A stretch of 64,000 bases of DNA, from assembly GCA_035635855.1 (NCBI GenBank), contig DASQAF010000049.1:329056-393055 (forward strand), written 5' to 3'. Positions 49,324-57,318 of the stretch are shown here, one piece after another; position 1 is the first letter of the stretch, and the number at the start of each line of letters is the position of its first letter. Position numbers and translations under genes: made by a program. The DNA is from UBA11740 sp035635855 (GTDB lineage Bacteria; Acidobacteriota; Blastocatellia; Pyrinomonadales; Pyrinomonadaceae). The notes beneath the pieces were generated by a model, which worked only from the letters and a program-made list of their open reading frames with translations, was not told the origin of the DNA and did no database searches.

Positions 49324-50808
49324 ATGAAGGTCTTGCTTGTTTACCCGGAGTTTCCGGACACTTACTGGAGTTTTCGCCACGCGCTTTCGTTTATCGGTAA
49401 GCGCTCAGCCTTTCCGCCTCTTGGTCTATTAACGGTCTCCGCAATGCTCCCGGCTTCATGGGAGCGACGCGTGGTCGATATGAATGTGCGCTCGCTGAAG
49501 CCGTCCGATATTGAATGGGCGGATATGGTGTTCGCTACTGCCATGCTGATCCAGAAGGACTCTTTGCGCGAAGTGGTCGATCGCTGCAAAGCCAAGGGTA
49601 AGCGGGTCGCCATCGGGGGCCCGTATGTGACCACGACTCTGGATCTGGTTGACGCGGACCATGTGTTTTTGGGTGAGGCTGAAACGACACTGCCTGAATT
49701 CATCGATGATCTGGCACACGGCGAGCCAAAGCGAACTTATCAGGCGGCTGAAAGGCCTCCGCTCTCTATCACCCCCGTTCCGGATTTCCATTTGGCCGAG
49801 CTCAAGCGCTACAGCTCTATGTCCGTGCAATACTCGCGCGGCTGTCCTTTTAACTGCGAGTTTTGCGACATCATCGAGATTTACGGCCGGGTCCCCCGGA
49901 CGAAAAGCAATTCGCAGATGCTCAACGAGCTCGACGCGCTGCGGCGTGTTGGATGGCGCGGCCCGGTTTTCATTGTGGACGATAACTTCATCGGCAATAA
50001 GAAAAACGTGAGAAAACTTCTGCCTGAGCTGGCCGACTGGCAGGAGCGCCACGGCCATCCCTTTGAACTGTTTACCGAGGCCAGCGTGAATCTCGCTGAC
50101 GATGACGCGTTGCTCAAGGATATGCAGCGCGCCGGCTTCTATCGGGTCTTTCTCGGAATTGAAACGCCGGACGCAGCGAGTCTCAAAGAAGCTCAGAAGA
50201 CACAGAACCGCGGCGATCTGGTCGAATCAGTCAAGAAAATTCAAAGCTATGGGATGGAAGTGATGGCCGGCTTTATTGTCGGCTTTGATAATGATCCCGA
50301 AGACATCTTTGAGCGCCAAATAAACTTTATTCGCAAGAGCGCGATCCCTTTGGCAATGGTTGGGTTGCTTAACGCGTTACCCGATACACAACTCTGGCGG
50401 CGGCTGGAACGCGAAGGCCGGCTGCTGACCGAGGGCGACGGGAACAACACCAATTGCTCACTGAATTTTGTACCGAAGATGGATCCTGCGCGGCTTGTCG
50501 AAGGTTACAAATCGATCATGAGAACCATCTACAGCCCGGCTGAATATTACCAGCGTGCTCTTGATTGTCTTGGTTGGGTGCGGCACACAGTCCTGCCGAC
50601 CAAGACTCGCCGGACCTTGACCGGTAACAACGTGGCAACCTTAGTGCGAATCATTCTCAAGCTGGGGATCCGCGACGGCGAACGGGTCGAGTTCTGGCGT
50701 TTCATGAGTCACGTGCTCAGAGACCATCGCGCGAAGTTCGAAGAAGCCATGTCCTTTGCCGTCACCGGCTATCATTTTCGGAAGTTGACCGAAGCGTTTT
50801 GCGAGTAG
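49324..50808 (+). CDS. Cobalamin-binding radical SAM protein (B12-rSAM with DUF4070-like C-terminus)
   Basis: 494 residues. An N-terminal B12-binding-like domain (about 1-140; LVYPEFPDTYWSF, RVAIGGPYVT) precedes the radical SAM core with C174, C178 and C181 (YSRGCPFNCEFCD) and FVDDNF-type segment near 219. A C-terminal region of about 160 residues matches the DUF4070 group (FVPKMDPARLVEGYKSIM near 391). The DxHxxG base-off motif is not seen in the N-domain. Such enzymes carry out methylation or other modification of lipids, hopanoids or natural products. The substrate cannot be named. Confidence 0.88.
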   Translation: MKVLLVYPEFPDTYWSFRHALSFIGKRSAFPPLGLLTVSAMLPASWERRVVDMNVRSLKPSDIEWADMVFATAMLIQKDSLREVVDRCKAKGKRVAIGGPYVTTTLDLVDADHVFLGEAETTLPEFIDDLAHGEPKRTYQAAERPPLSITPVPDFHLAELKRYSSMSVQYSRGCPFNCEFCDIIEIYGRVPRTKSNSQMLNELDALRRVGWRGPVFIVDDNFIGNKKNVRKLLPELADWQERHGHPFELFTEASVNLADDDALLKDMQRAGFYRVFLGIETPDAASLKEAQKTQNRGDLVESVKKIQSYGMEVMAGFIVGFDNDPEDIFERQINFIRKSAIPLAMVGLLNALPDTQLWRRLEREGRLLTEGDGNNTNCSLNFVPKMDPARLVEGYKSIMRTIYSPAEYYQRALDCLGWVRHTVLPTKTRRTLTGNNVATLVRIILKLGIRDGERVEFWRFMSHVLRDHRAKFEEAMSFAVTGYHFRKLTEAFCE

Positions 50809-50931
50809 CCAGAATAAGTCCTCAGGCAGCGCGGGCTTGTGATCTTTTTTCCTGGTTTTCGGAGAAGTCCGAGCCTGCGAGCAAACCAGCGATCCTACCC
50901 CAGTCTACCTTGACCGAAAGCCGCGAACTGA

Positions 50932-51330
50932 GTGAGTAACATTGGTATCAAAGCACGCCAGGTCGGAAGCATCACGATTCTGGATGCGGATGGCAAAGGG
51001 CGAATCGGTCTGAGGTTTGGCGGCAGTACAGTTCCATTACCAAAAGCCGTTCAGTCGCTGCTTGACGAGGGCCGCAATCAGATTGTTTTGAATCTGGCAG
51101 GTGTCGTCTACATAGATGCCGGTGGCCTGGGCGAACTGGTTTCGACTTACGTTACCGTCAACGAATATGGTGGTCGAATCAAGCTGCTTAATCTAACGGA
51201 AGTGCTTCGTGAACTGATGAAGACCACCAAGCTGTTGTCCATCTTCGATGTGTACAACAGCGAGTCTGAAGCCATGGACAGCTTTGAAGAACGCGAGCCT
51301 GCGCCTCGTTCAGACAGCGCAGTGTCTTAG
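50932..51330 (+). CDS. STAS-domain anti-sigma-factor-antagonist-like protein
   Basis: 132 residues from GTG 50932. The STAS fold is visible (GSITILDADGKGRIGLR, QIVLNLAGVVYIDAGGLGELV, GGRIKLLNLTEVLRELM). In SpoIIAA-type proteins the loop reads D-S-S-G-L-G with a phosphorylated serine; here it is D-A-G-G-L-G, so the phosphorylation site is absent. A switch by phosphorylation is therefore unlikely. The protein may bind constitutively or act by another route. The C-terminus is acidic. No anti-sigma kinase is adjacent. Confidence 0.85.
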   Translation: MSNIGIKARQVGSITILDADGKGRIGLRFGGSTVPLPKAVQSLLDEGRNQIVLNLAGVVYIDAGGLGELVSTYVTVNEYGGRIKLLNLTEVLRELMKTTKLLSIFDVYNSESEAMDSFEEREPAPRSDSAVS

Positions 51331-51377
51331 CTCCGGATGTCTTAACCTCGAGTTTCTCAAATAGATAAGGAGATTAA

Positions 51378-51707
51378 GTGAGCAAAGTGTTTGGTATGCA
51401 GCGAGCTAACGGCGACTGGTTCGCGTTAGCGGATCATAAAAGTTTTCGCGTGCCGCTGTTTCGCAGCAGCATTGACGCAATGCAGGCGCGGGCATTCAAT
51501 CCGGAGATGATGCTGTTCAAGCCGGTCCTGTTGGATGGAAGCGCGCTGAAGGACCTGGCCGCCGAAGAGAATGGGGACGCTGCCCACTTCTGGCTGGTCG
51601 ATGATTTTCAGGTCGACCTGAAGCGAGGCCATCGGCTTCAATACGGCCAGCTCACGGCCCTCTGCCACGAAGCGACGGGTACCGAAACGAAACTCAGACC
51701 CGTCTAA
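51378..51707 (+). CDS. Hypothetical protein downstream of the STAS gene
   Basis: 109 residues from GTG 51378 with a clear AAGGAG at 51367-51372. A soluble mixed alpha/beta sequence (WFALADHKSFRVPLFRSS, HFWLVDDFQVDLKRGHRLQYGQL) with no catalytic motif I recognise. It lies 47 bases after the STAS gene and is followed by a strong terminator, so the two probably form a small operon. Function unknown. Confidence 0.75.
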   Translation: MSKVFGMQRANGDWFALADHKSFRVPLFRSSIDAMQARAFNPEMMLFKPVLLDGSALKDLAAEENGDAAHFWLVDDFQVDLKRGHRLQYGQLTALCHEATGTETKLRPV

Positions 51708-51742
51708 GATTCGCTCAAATAACTTCTAAAGGCACAGCCACG

Positions 51743-51788
51743 CGGCTCGCATCTTTTCCTGACGACGGATGCGGGCCGTTTTGTTTTT
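51743..51788 (+). terminator. Rho-independent terminator of the STAS operon
   Basis: CGGCTCGCATC (51743-51753) pairs with GATGCGGGCCG (51768-51778), one G-T pair, then ttttgttttt. Confidence 0.88.
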
Positions 51789-51818
51789 CGTGGGCCCGCG
51801 ATTTATAAGTAGCGATGA

Positions 51819-53108
51819 ATGCCTGAGGACAAATCATCGAGTCGATCACCGAAAATAGGAACCAGAGAGCGCCAGACCGCTTTCTCCTCACTACGGCATC
51901 GCGATTTCCGTCTGCTGTGGATGGGGCAGATCGTTTCAGTCACCGGCTCGCAGATGCAGATGGTGGCGATCAACTGGCACATCTATCTGCTAACGCACTC
52001 AGCGCTGGCTCTCGGCCTGGTTGGCTTGTTTCGTGCGGGTCCCATCATCTTGTGCTCACTGGTGGGCGGCGTTGTAGCCGACGTCATCGATCGCCGGCGA
52101 TTGATGATCGCCACGCAAACGGTGATGCTGACTTCCAGCGCAATCCTGGCGCTGGCTACGTTCAGCGGACTGCAACATGTCTGGCCGATCTATCTGCTGA
52201 CGGCCATTGCTTCGGCCGCCTGGGCGTTCGATACGCCCGCACGACAGGCATTGGTGCCGGCGCTGGTCCCGCCCAAAGATTTTCCCAACGCCGTCAGTCT
52301 GGGCATGTTGATGTTTCAAGTCGGAATGATCGTCGGCCCGGCGTTGGCGGGATTCCTGTTGGCCAGCCGTGGCCCCGGATTGGTCTACGCGATAAACGCC
52401 GCCTCGTTCGTCGCGGTGATCCTGGGCTTGGCGCTGATGCGGGTTCGAGGCCGGCCGGGGTTTGAGGACGGCAAGGAACCTCGCGTCAGTGTTGAAGCCC
52501 TGATGGAAGGGCTCCGATTCGTCTGGCGGACTCCGATCATCGTGCAGACGATGACGCTGGACTTTGTCGCCACGTTTTTCGCTTCGGCAAATCAGTTGCT
52601 GCCGATCTTTGCCAAAGACATTTTGCAAGTGGGTGCGCGCGGTCTCGGATTTCTCGCCTCGGCGCCGGCGGTCGGAGCTGTCTTTGCCGGGCTGGTAATG
52701 GCGCGTATGGGAATTCTGAAGAAGCAGGGCATGATCGTTATTGTGTCCGTCGGGATCTTTGGCGCGGCGACGATTGCCTTCGGTCTATCCCGCGTCTTTT
52801 GGTTTTCACTTGCGATGTTGGCCATCACCGGCGCGGCTGATACGGTCAGCACTATTCTGCGCCAGACAATTCGGCAACTTGCTACCCCGAACAATTTGCG
52901 CGGACGCATGACTTCGGTCAATATGATCTTTTTCATGGGTGGGCCGCAGTTGGGCGAGCTTGAAGCGGGCACGGTTGCGGCGCTGGTCGGCGCGCCGTTA
53001 TCGGTATTGACCGGCGGCATCGGTTGTCTGCTCGCTGCTGGCGTTGCGATCGTCGCGGCGAAAAATCTGCGGCGTTATGAGGGAAGCAGTACGTCAAGTA
53101 AAGGTTAA
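51819..53108 (+). CDS. MFS transporter (MFS_3 / EntS-type exporter family)
   Basis: 429 residues with 10 to 12 membrane helices. The N-terminal FSSLRHRDFRLLWMGQIVSVTGSQMQ opening and the loop DVIDRRRLM near 90 fit the MFS_3 (EntS-like) branch, which exports siderophores or drugs. The middle loop (about 205-245, with GFEDGKEPRVSVEALMEGLRF) is typical of that branch. Substrate not determinable. It follows the STAS operon terminator and is probably a single-gene unit. Confidence 0.88.
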   Translation: MPEDKSSSRSPKIGTRERQTAFSSLRHRDFRLLWMGQIVSVTGSQMQMVAINWHIYLLTHSALALGLVGLFRAGPIILCSLVGGVVADVIDRRRLMIATQTVMLTSSAILALATFSGLQHVWPIYLLTAIASAAWAFDTPARQALVPALVPPKDFPNAVSLGMLMFQVGMIVGPALAGFLLASRGPGLVYAINAASFVAVILGLALMRVRGRPGFEDGKEPRVSVEALMEGLRFVWRTPIIVQTMTLDFVATFFASANQLLPIFAKDILQVGARGLGFLASAPAVGAVFAGLVMARMGILKKQGMIVIVSVGIFGAATIAFGLSRVFWFSLAMLAITGAADTVSTILRQTIRQLATPNNLRGRMTSVNMIFFMGGPQLGELEAGTVAALVGAPLSVLTGGIGCLLAAGVAIVAAKNLRRYEGSSTSSKG

Positions 53109-53177
53109 GTCAGTAATTTTTCACGATCGCGCTGGGAAGGTGTCCGACAACCGACATCGAAACCTGAACTATTCGTG

Positions 53178-53633
53178 ATGCCAGATTGGAAAACAATCGA
53201 AACGACGACGCATCAGGACCACGTCATCGCGCACGTGATTGGCGCGACCGTTCTGGGCTGGGTTGTGGCCGGAGAGGCCGCGCATCTGCTCCTGGACATC
53301 GGATTTCTTTGGACCGTCTATCTGGATGGCGAGATGAATCTCCTGCCCCAGGGTGTAGCGATTCCCGAACTGGATGCCGACGAATTGAGTAGCGCCGACA
53401 AGGCTGAACTCTCTTTTGATGCCGAGTTGTTATTAAACGAAGGTCCGGATGCAGCGGGTTTGAAGCGTTTCACGTCGGCGCCGGTCGAATGTCTCATAAA
53501 CGCCGTAGACGTTCTGGCCTCGAATTCAGGCCGCCGCATATTGGTTCGCGGCGAGGTCGGGAATCTCGAGGTTGAAACTTCTTTCGAGACTACTCAAGTA
53601 AACGTCCAAGCCAAAGCGTTCCAGATTATGTGA
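53178..53633 (+). CDS. Hypothetical protein
   Basis: 151 residues starting at ATG 53178 (GTG one codon earlier). The first half includes hydrophobic segments (HVIAHVIGATVLGWVVAGEAAHLLLDIGFLW, in parts), and the second half is acidic (ELDADELSSADKAELSFD). It may be a small membrane-associated or intracellular protein. No motif known. It lies 70 bases after the MFS gene. Confidence 0.6.
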   Translation: MPDWKTIETTTHQDHVIAHVIGATVLGWVVAGEAAHLLLDIGFLWTVYLDGEMNLLPQGVAIPELDADELSSADKAELSFDAELLLNEGPDAAGLKRFTSAPVECLINAVDVLASNSGRRILVRGEVGNLEVETSFETTQVNVQAKAFQIM

Positions 53634-53758
53634 AGGCGCCAAATGAATATGAATCCCGCGACTGAACTTTAGAGCTGAGTCAGACGAAATCCCGGTCTTC
53701 GGTTTTGATGGAGTGTTGCGACCTTTTCGTGAAATCCAACTTCGGCTATGTTGACACT

Positions 53759-55153
53759 ATGATCAAACCTATTCTTTCCGCGTTAGCACTTCTCCTCCTG
53801 TCTGCCGCGACGCAAGCCGTTCCGCAAACCATGCGGCTCGACTACTACCACACCGGTGACGCGAAGCAGGAAATGTTCAGTGTCGATCGAGTGGTCATCG
53901 AACCGCTGCCCTGGCCCGGCGATCTGAGCAAAGCAATCGATGGCACTAACCTGGGCAAGTACTTTTTCGAAGTGCGCGATCAGAAGAGCAAACGGGCCCT
54001 TTACTCACGCGGATTCGCTTCGATTTACGGCGAGTGGGAAACGACGGACGAAGCCAAAACGATGCTGCGCACCTTCAGCGAATCTTTGCGTTTTCCGGCG
54101 CCGGAGGCTCCGTTTGAGATCGTTTTGAAAAAGCGTGATGTGAAGAATTACTGGCGTGATATTTGGTCAACCAGCATCGATCCCAGGGACATCTTCATCG
54201 ATCGTTCGACTCCACGAGCCCCGGCGACTTTGATTCCGATTCAGAAGATGGGTGAGCCGGCGACGAAAGTGGATCTGCTGCTGCTCGGCGATGGCTACAC
54301 AGCACGCGAGACGAAAAAGTTTGTGGCTGATGCTCGCCGCCTGGTGGCCGTCTTGTTTGCAACCTCGCCTTTTAAAGAGCACGCATCGGATTTCAATGTG
54401 TGGGGGCTTTGTCCCCCGGCCGCTCAATCGGGAATTTCGCGGCCTTCCACCGGCGTCTATCGCGACTCTCTGGCGACTTACGACGCGTTTGGCTCTGAAC
54501 GCTACGTGCTGTCATTCGACAACCGGGCGCTACGCAAAGTCGCGCAGTTTGCTCCTTACGAGTTTATCGAAATACTCGCCAACGGTCGGACGTACGGTGG
54601 CGGCGGAATTTTCAATCTTTACAGCACCGTGGCCGTAGATAACGCTTTCGCGAACTATGTTTTCGTGCACGAGTTTGGCCATCACTTTGCTGGCTTGGCA
54701 GACGAGTACTACACCTCCGCTGTTTCATACGCGCCGGCGACGGAGCGGATCGAACCCTGGGAGCCTAACGCGACGGCGATGCTCGATCCAGCCAATCTCA
54801 AATGGAAGGAACTGGTTTCTCCTGACACTCCAATACCCACGCCCTGGAACAAAGACGAGTTTGAAAAGTACTCGCGCGAAATTCAAAAGCGGCGCGCTGA
54901 AATCCGCAAGCAGAAACTTCCTGAGAGCGTGATGGAAGCACTCTTTCGCGAAGAGCTGCAACACGAACAGTCGATGTTCCATAGAGAGAAGTACTACGGA
55001 CGTGTCGGCGCGTTCGAAGGTTCCATCTATGAAGCGAAGGGTTACTACCGGCCCGAGATTGACTGCATCATGTTCACGCGGACTAATCACTTCTGCGCCG
55101 TGTGCCGGCGGGCGATTGAGAGGATTGTTGGGTTGTATTCACGGCGAAGTTGA
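53759..55153 (+). CDS. Secreted M64 family (IgA-protease-type) zinc metallopeptidase
   Basis: 464 residues from ATG 53759, which begins the signal peptide (MIKPILSALALLLLSAATQA). The frame is open upstream to 53705 without a signal sequence there. An N-terminal beta domain (about 20-150) precedes the M64 catalytic part: LLLLGDGYTARETKKF near 170 and HEFGHHFAGLADEYY near 304-318, with the zinc ligands His304 and His308, the catalytic Glu305 and a downstream Asp or His. M64 enzymes cleave immunoglobulin A or other proteins; in an environmental bacterium a general protease role is more likely. Confidence 0.92.
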   Translation: MIKPILSALALLLLSAATQAVPQTMRLDYYHTGDAKQEMFSVDRVVIEPLPWPGDLSKAIDGTNLGKYFFEVRDQKSKRALYSRGFASIYGEWETTDEAKTMLRTFSESLRFPAPEAPFEIVLKKRDVKNYWRDIWSTSIDPRDIFIDRSTPRAPATLIPIQKMGEPATKVDLLLLGDGYTARETKKFVADARRLVAVLFATSPFKEHASDFNVWGLCPPAAQSGISRPSTGVYRDSLATYDAFGSERYVLSFDNRALRKVAQFAPYEFIEILANGRTYGGGGIFNLYSTVAVDNAFANYVFVHEFGHHFAGLADEYYTSAVSYAPATERIEPWEPNATAMLDPANLKWKELVSPDTPIPTPWNKDEFEKYSREIQKRRAEIRKQKLPESVMEALFREELQHEQSMFHREKYYGRVGAFEGSIYEAKGYYRPEIDCIMFTRTNHFCAVCRRAIERIVGLYSRRS

Positions 55154-55162
55154 GTGTCAGAA

Positions 55163-55182
55163 GCCCGACCGTCAGATAGGGC
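55163..55182. repeat. Dispersed 20-base repeat, copy 2
   Basis: gcccgaccgtcagatagggc, three differences from the copy at 22873-22892. It follows the M64 peptidase stop codon by about 10 bases. Confidence 0.6.
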
Positions 55183-55221
55183 CCGTAACCAAACACGATC
55201 CCGTCAAGGGAAACTAACTAA

Positions 55222-55620
55222 ATGCCCGATCCCGCAAAAGAGATTATCAAAGCCGCCAAGAATGGTCAGGCGGCCAGGCTGAGAGAACTGCTGGCCGGCG
55301 ATCCCGCGTTGATCGATGCGCGCGATAAGGATGGTTCGACGCCTCTTCATTGCGCGACCTGGAAGGGCCAGCAGGAAGTGGTAGCTCTGCTCATCAAAGC
55401 CGGCGCCGACGTGAATGCACACAACAACAATGATCACTGGGGCACGACGCCTTTGCACGCGGCGGCGCATGCCAATCAAGCTGCCATTGCTCAATTGCTG
55501 ATCGATCACGGCGCGGACCTCAAGGCACAGGATAGGGAAGGCCGGACACCGATGTTCCATACAACTTTTCATAAGGCCAAAGCGGTGGCGAAGTTGCTTG
55601 AGGGCTATGCTAGCGAGTAG
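55222..55620 (+). CDS. Ankyrin-repeat protein
   Basis: 132 residues, almost all ankyrin repeats: DKDGSTPLHCATWKGQQEVVALLIKAGADVN, WGTTPLHAAAHANQAAIAQLLIDHGAD and DREGRTPMFHTTFHKAKAVAKLLEG in turn (written in segments), after an N-terminal helix. About three and a half repeats, cytosolic. Ankyrin arrays bind proteins; the partner is unknown. It is followed 27 bases later by a secreted thioredoxin-like gene. Confidence 0.93.
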   Translation: MPDPAKEIIKAAKNGQAARLRELLAGDPALIDARDKDGSTPLHCATWKGQQEVVALLIKAGADVNAHNNNDHWGTTPLHAAAHANQAAIAQLLIDHGADLKAQDREGRTPMFHTTFHKAKAVAKLLEGYASE

Positions 55621-55647
55621 CTTCACTACAACGCAGAGGATGCACAC

Positions 55648-56280
55648 ATGGGTTCCAGACTCTTCAGGCTGATCTTATGCGGGCTGATCGTTAGCCAGGT
55701 TGCGTTTGCTCAGTCTGCGGCGAAGCCTCAACGTCCACCGGAGATTGCTCGCAGTGCCAGGTTCCGCAGTCTTGACGGCAAGTCGGCCATCAAACTGGAG
55801 GATTATCGCGGCAAGGTTTTGGTTCTGGGCCTCTGGGCGAGTTGGTGTTCACCCTGCCGGACTCTGATTTCTGTCCTGGAGGACCTACACAAGGATTTTG
55901 CCGATCGCGGGGTGGTGGTCGTCGCGCTCTCAACTGAAGACCCGCAAACAGCGGGCGCTGACGTGCGACGATTCCTGGATATTTCCGGCCCCACATATAA
56001 GACGGGCTGGATCAGCAAAATATCAGGGGACAAATTGTTGGCGGGTCAGGACGTACTTCCTCAGACCTTCATCATTAAGGATGGCGTCATTTTAAAGAGA
56101 TTCATCGGTTGGGATCCGCGCCGGACAACTGATCGACTGCGCGAAGCCCTGGAGGAAAATGTCGGTAAGAAACCCATCGGGAGCTCATTTGGCCGACTCA
56201 GGCTGAGATTGGTTTCGAAAACAGTTGCTGAGAACGATTTGTGGGCTGCGAATAATTTAAGTCGAGGAGCGAGACAATGA
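55648..56280 (+). CDS. TlpA/ResA-like thioredoxin-fold protein, secreted
   Basis: 210 residues: a signal peptide (about 1-21, ending VAFAQ) and a thioredoxin fold with the redox CSPC at C67 and C70 (SWCSPCR), KVLVLGLWA before it and DVLPQTFIIKDG with the cis-Pro near 150. A cytochrome-c-maturation or periplasmic reductant role is typical for the family. The C-terminal tail after residue 178 is Ser/Arg-rich. The next gene overlaps it by four bases (ATGA), so the two are translated together. Confidence 0.9.
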   Translation: MGSRLFRLILCGLIVSQVAFAQSAAKPQRPPEIARSARFRSLDGKSAIKLEDYRGKVLVLGLWASWCSPCRTLISVLEDLHKDFADRGVVVVALSTEDPQTAGADVRRFLDISGPTYKTGWISKISGDKLLAGQDVLPQTFIIKDGVILKRFIGWDPRRTTDRLREALEENVGKKPIGSSFGRLRLRLVSKTVAENDLWAANNLSRGARQ

Positions 56281-56504
56281 GATTCAAACCGACCTGCATC
56301 TTAATGCTGATGGTATTGACTCTGGCCAATGCTGCTTATGCTAAGACTGGTTCAAGCCGGGAAAGAGTTATTACCGAAGTGACGCGGTATGGCGGCAAGG
56401 TTGAATTCGATGAAGCAAGGAAAGATAAGCCGATTATCAAGATCGACCCGGTCAAAGGATTTGATGGCGGCTCGATCTCGATGCTCACCGTTAAGATCGG
56501 TTGA
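56277..56504 (+). CDS. Small secreted protein coupled to the TlpA-like gene
   Basis: 75 residues starting inside the previous stop codon (ATGA). Signal peptide about 1-22 (ending AYA). The mature part (ITEVTRYGGKVEFDEARKDKPIIKID) resembles the N-terminal cap of leucine-rich-repeat proteins common in related genomes; no repeats follow, so it may be a short remnant or a cap alone. It ends only 4 bases before the convergent gene's stop. Confidence 0.65.
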   Translation: MRFKPTCILMLMVLTLANAAYAKTGSSRERVITEVTRYGGKVEFDEARKDKPIIKIDPVKGFDGGSISMLTVKIG

Positions 56505-56508
56505 CGGT

Positions 56509-57213
56509 TTAGTGATACCGCGCCTCTGCTCTTACAAGTTGCCAACGGTCCTGCCGCTTCTCGTAGTTGTTCTGGTAAAGGTAGCTATTATTGAATCGCG
56601 TCTTTCCCAGCCGGCCAATCGTATACGCGCGACCACTGACCACCGCCCTGGTTAAGTCCTTGTTCATTTCGACCTTCGGATCGGGAACGGTTACCGAGTC
56701 ATAGCGCACCTGCCCTGTGCGATAGGCTGTCAGCGTCTGCTCCTTATTGAACGACCAGCCCAGGTCATTTGTATACCGGTAGTCGTCGGCCAGCAGGCGA
56801 TCTATCGCGGCGACGTCGCTCTGCACCATTGAAACAGCAAGTGTAGAATGGATCTGCTCGAGTTTCCTGATCTCCTGCTCCATCGCGGAGCGAGGGTCGT
56901 TGTTAGGCGAGCCGGTGGCACTAACGGGAGTATTGTTTGAGCGACTTGGATCGACGGCGGCAGCTTTATCACTCCGGCCAAGAAAAAGCATCACCGATCC
57001 GGCCGCGCCGACGATTCCCAGAAGGAGTATTACTGCCAACGCAAAGAGCCAGGGTGGGACACCATGTTTGGCCGGAGCAACTGAGTGTGTGGGGCGCGCG
57101 TTGATCCTCAAGGTAGCCTGCGGATCATCCATTGGAGAAAGAACTGTGCCGTCTGCCAGACAATACTCGAGTGAGTCCGAATACTTTCGTTGACAATTGG
57201 CGCAAATTTTCAT
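56509..57213 (-). CDS. Zinc-ribbon membrane protein with SnoaL/DUF4440-like domain
   Basis: 234 residues. Cysteines at 4, 7 and 18 (ICANCQRKYSDSLEYCLADGT) make the zinc-ribbon-type start characteristic of Acidobacterial regulators. One membrane helix (about 53-76) leads to a linker of low complexity, then a SnoaL/NTF2-like domain (about 110-234; EQIHSTLAVSMVQSDVAAIDRLLADDY, TAYRTGQVRYDS) that usually binds a small ligand. The topology places the ribbon inside and the NTF2 domain outside. It is convergent with the previous gene, only 4 bases apart. Confidence 0.82.
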   Translation of the reverse strand: MKICANCQRKYSDSLEYCLADGTVLSPMDDPQATLRINARPTHSVAPAKHGVPPWLFALAVILLLGIVGAAGSVMLFLGRSDKAAAVDPSRSNNTPVSATGSPNNDPRSAMEQEIRKLEQIHSTLAVSMVQSDVAAIDRLLADDYRYTNDLGWSFNKEQTLTAYRTGQVRYDSVTVPDPKVEMNKDLTRAVVSGRAYTIGRLGKTRFNNSYLYQNNYEKRQDRWQLVRAEARYH

Positions 57214-57318
57214 GGGTGCGGTCAGAATCCAAGGAAAACTCTCCGCATCGTTTCGCCAGGCGGGAGCAGGTTGGACAGCCCAATTGTGACTTATCGCCGC
57301 ACGAGGTGAACCGAAGCC

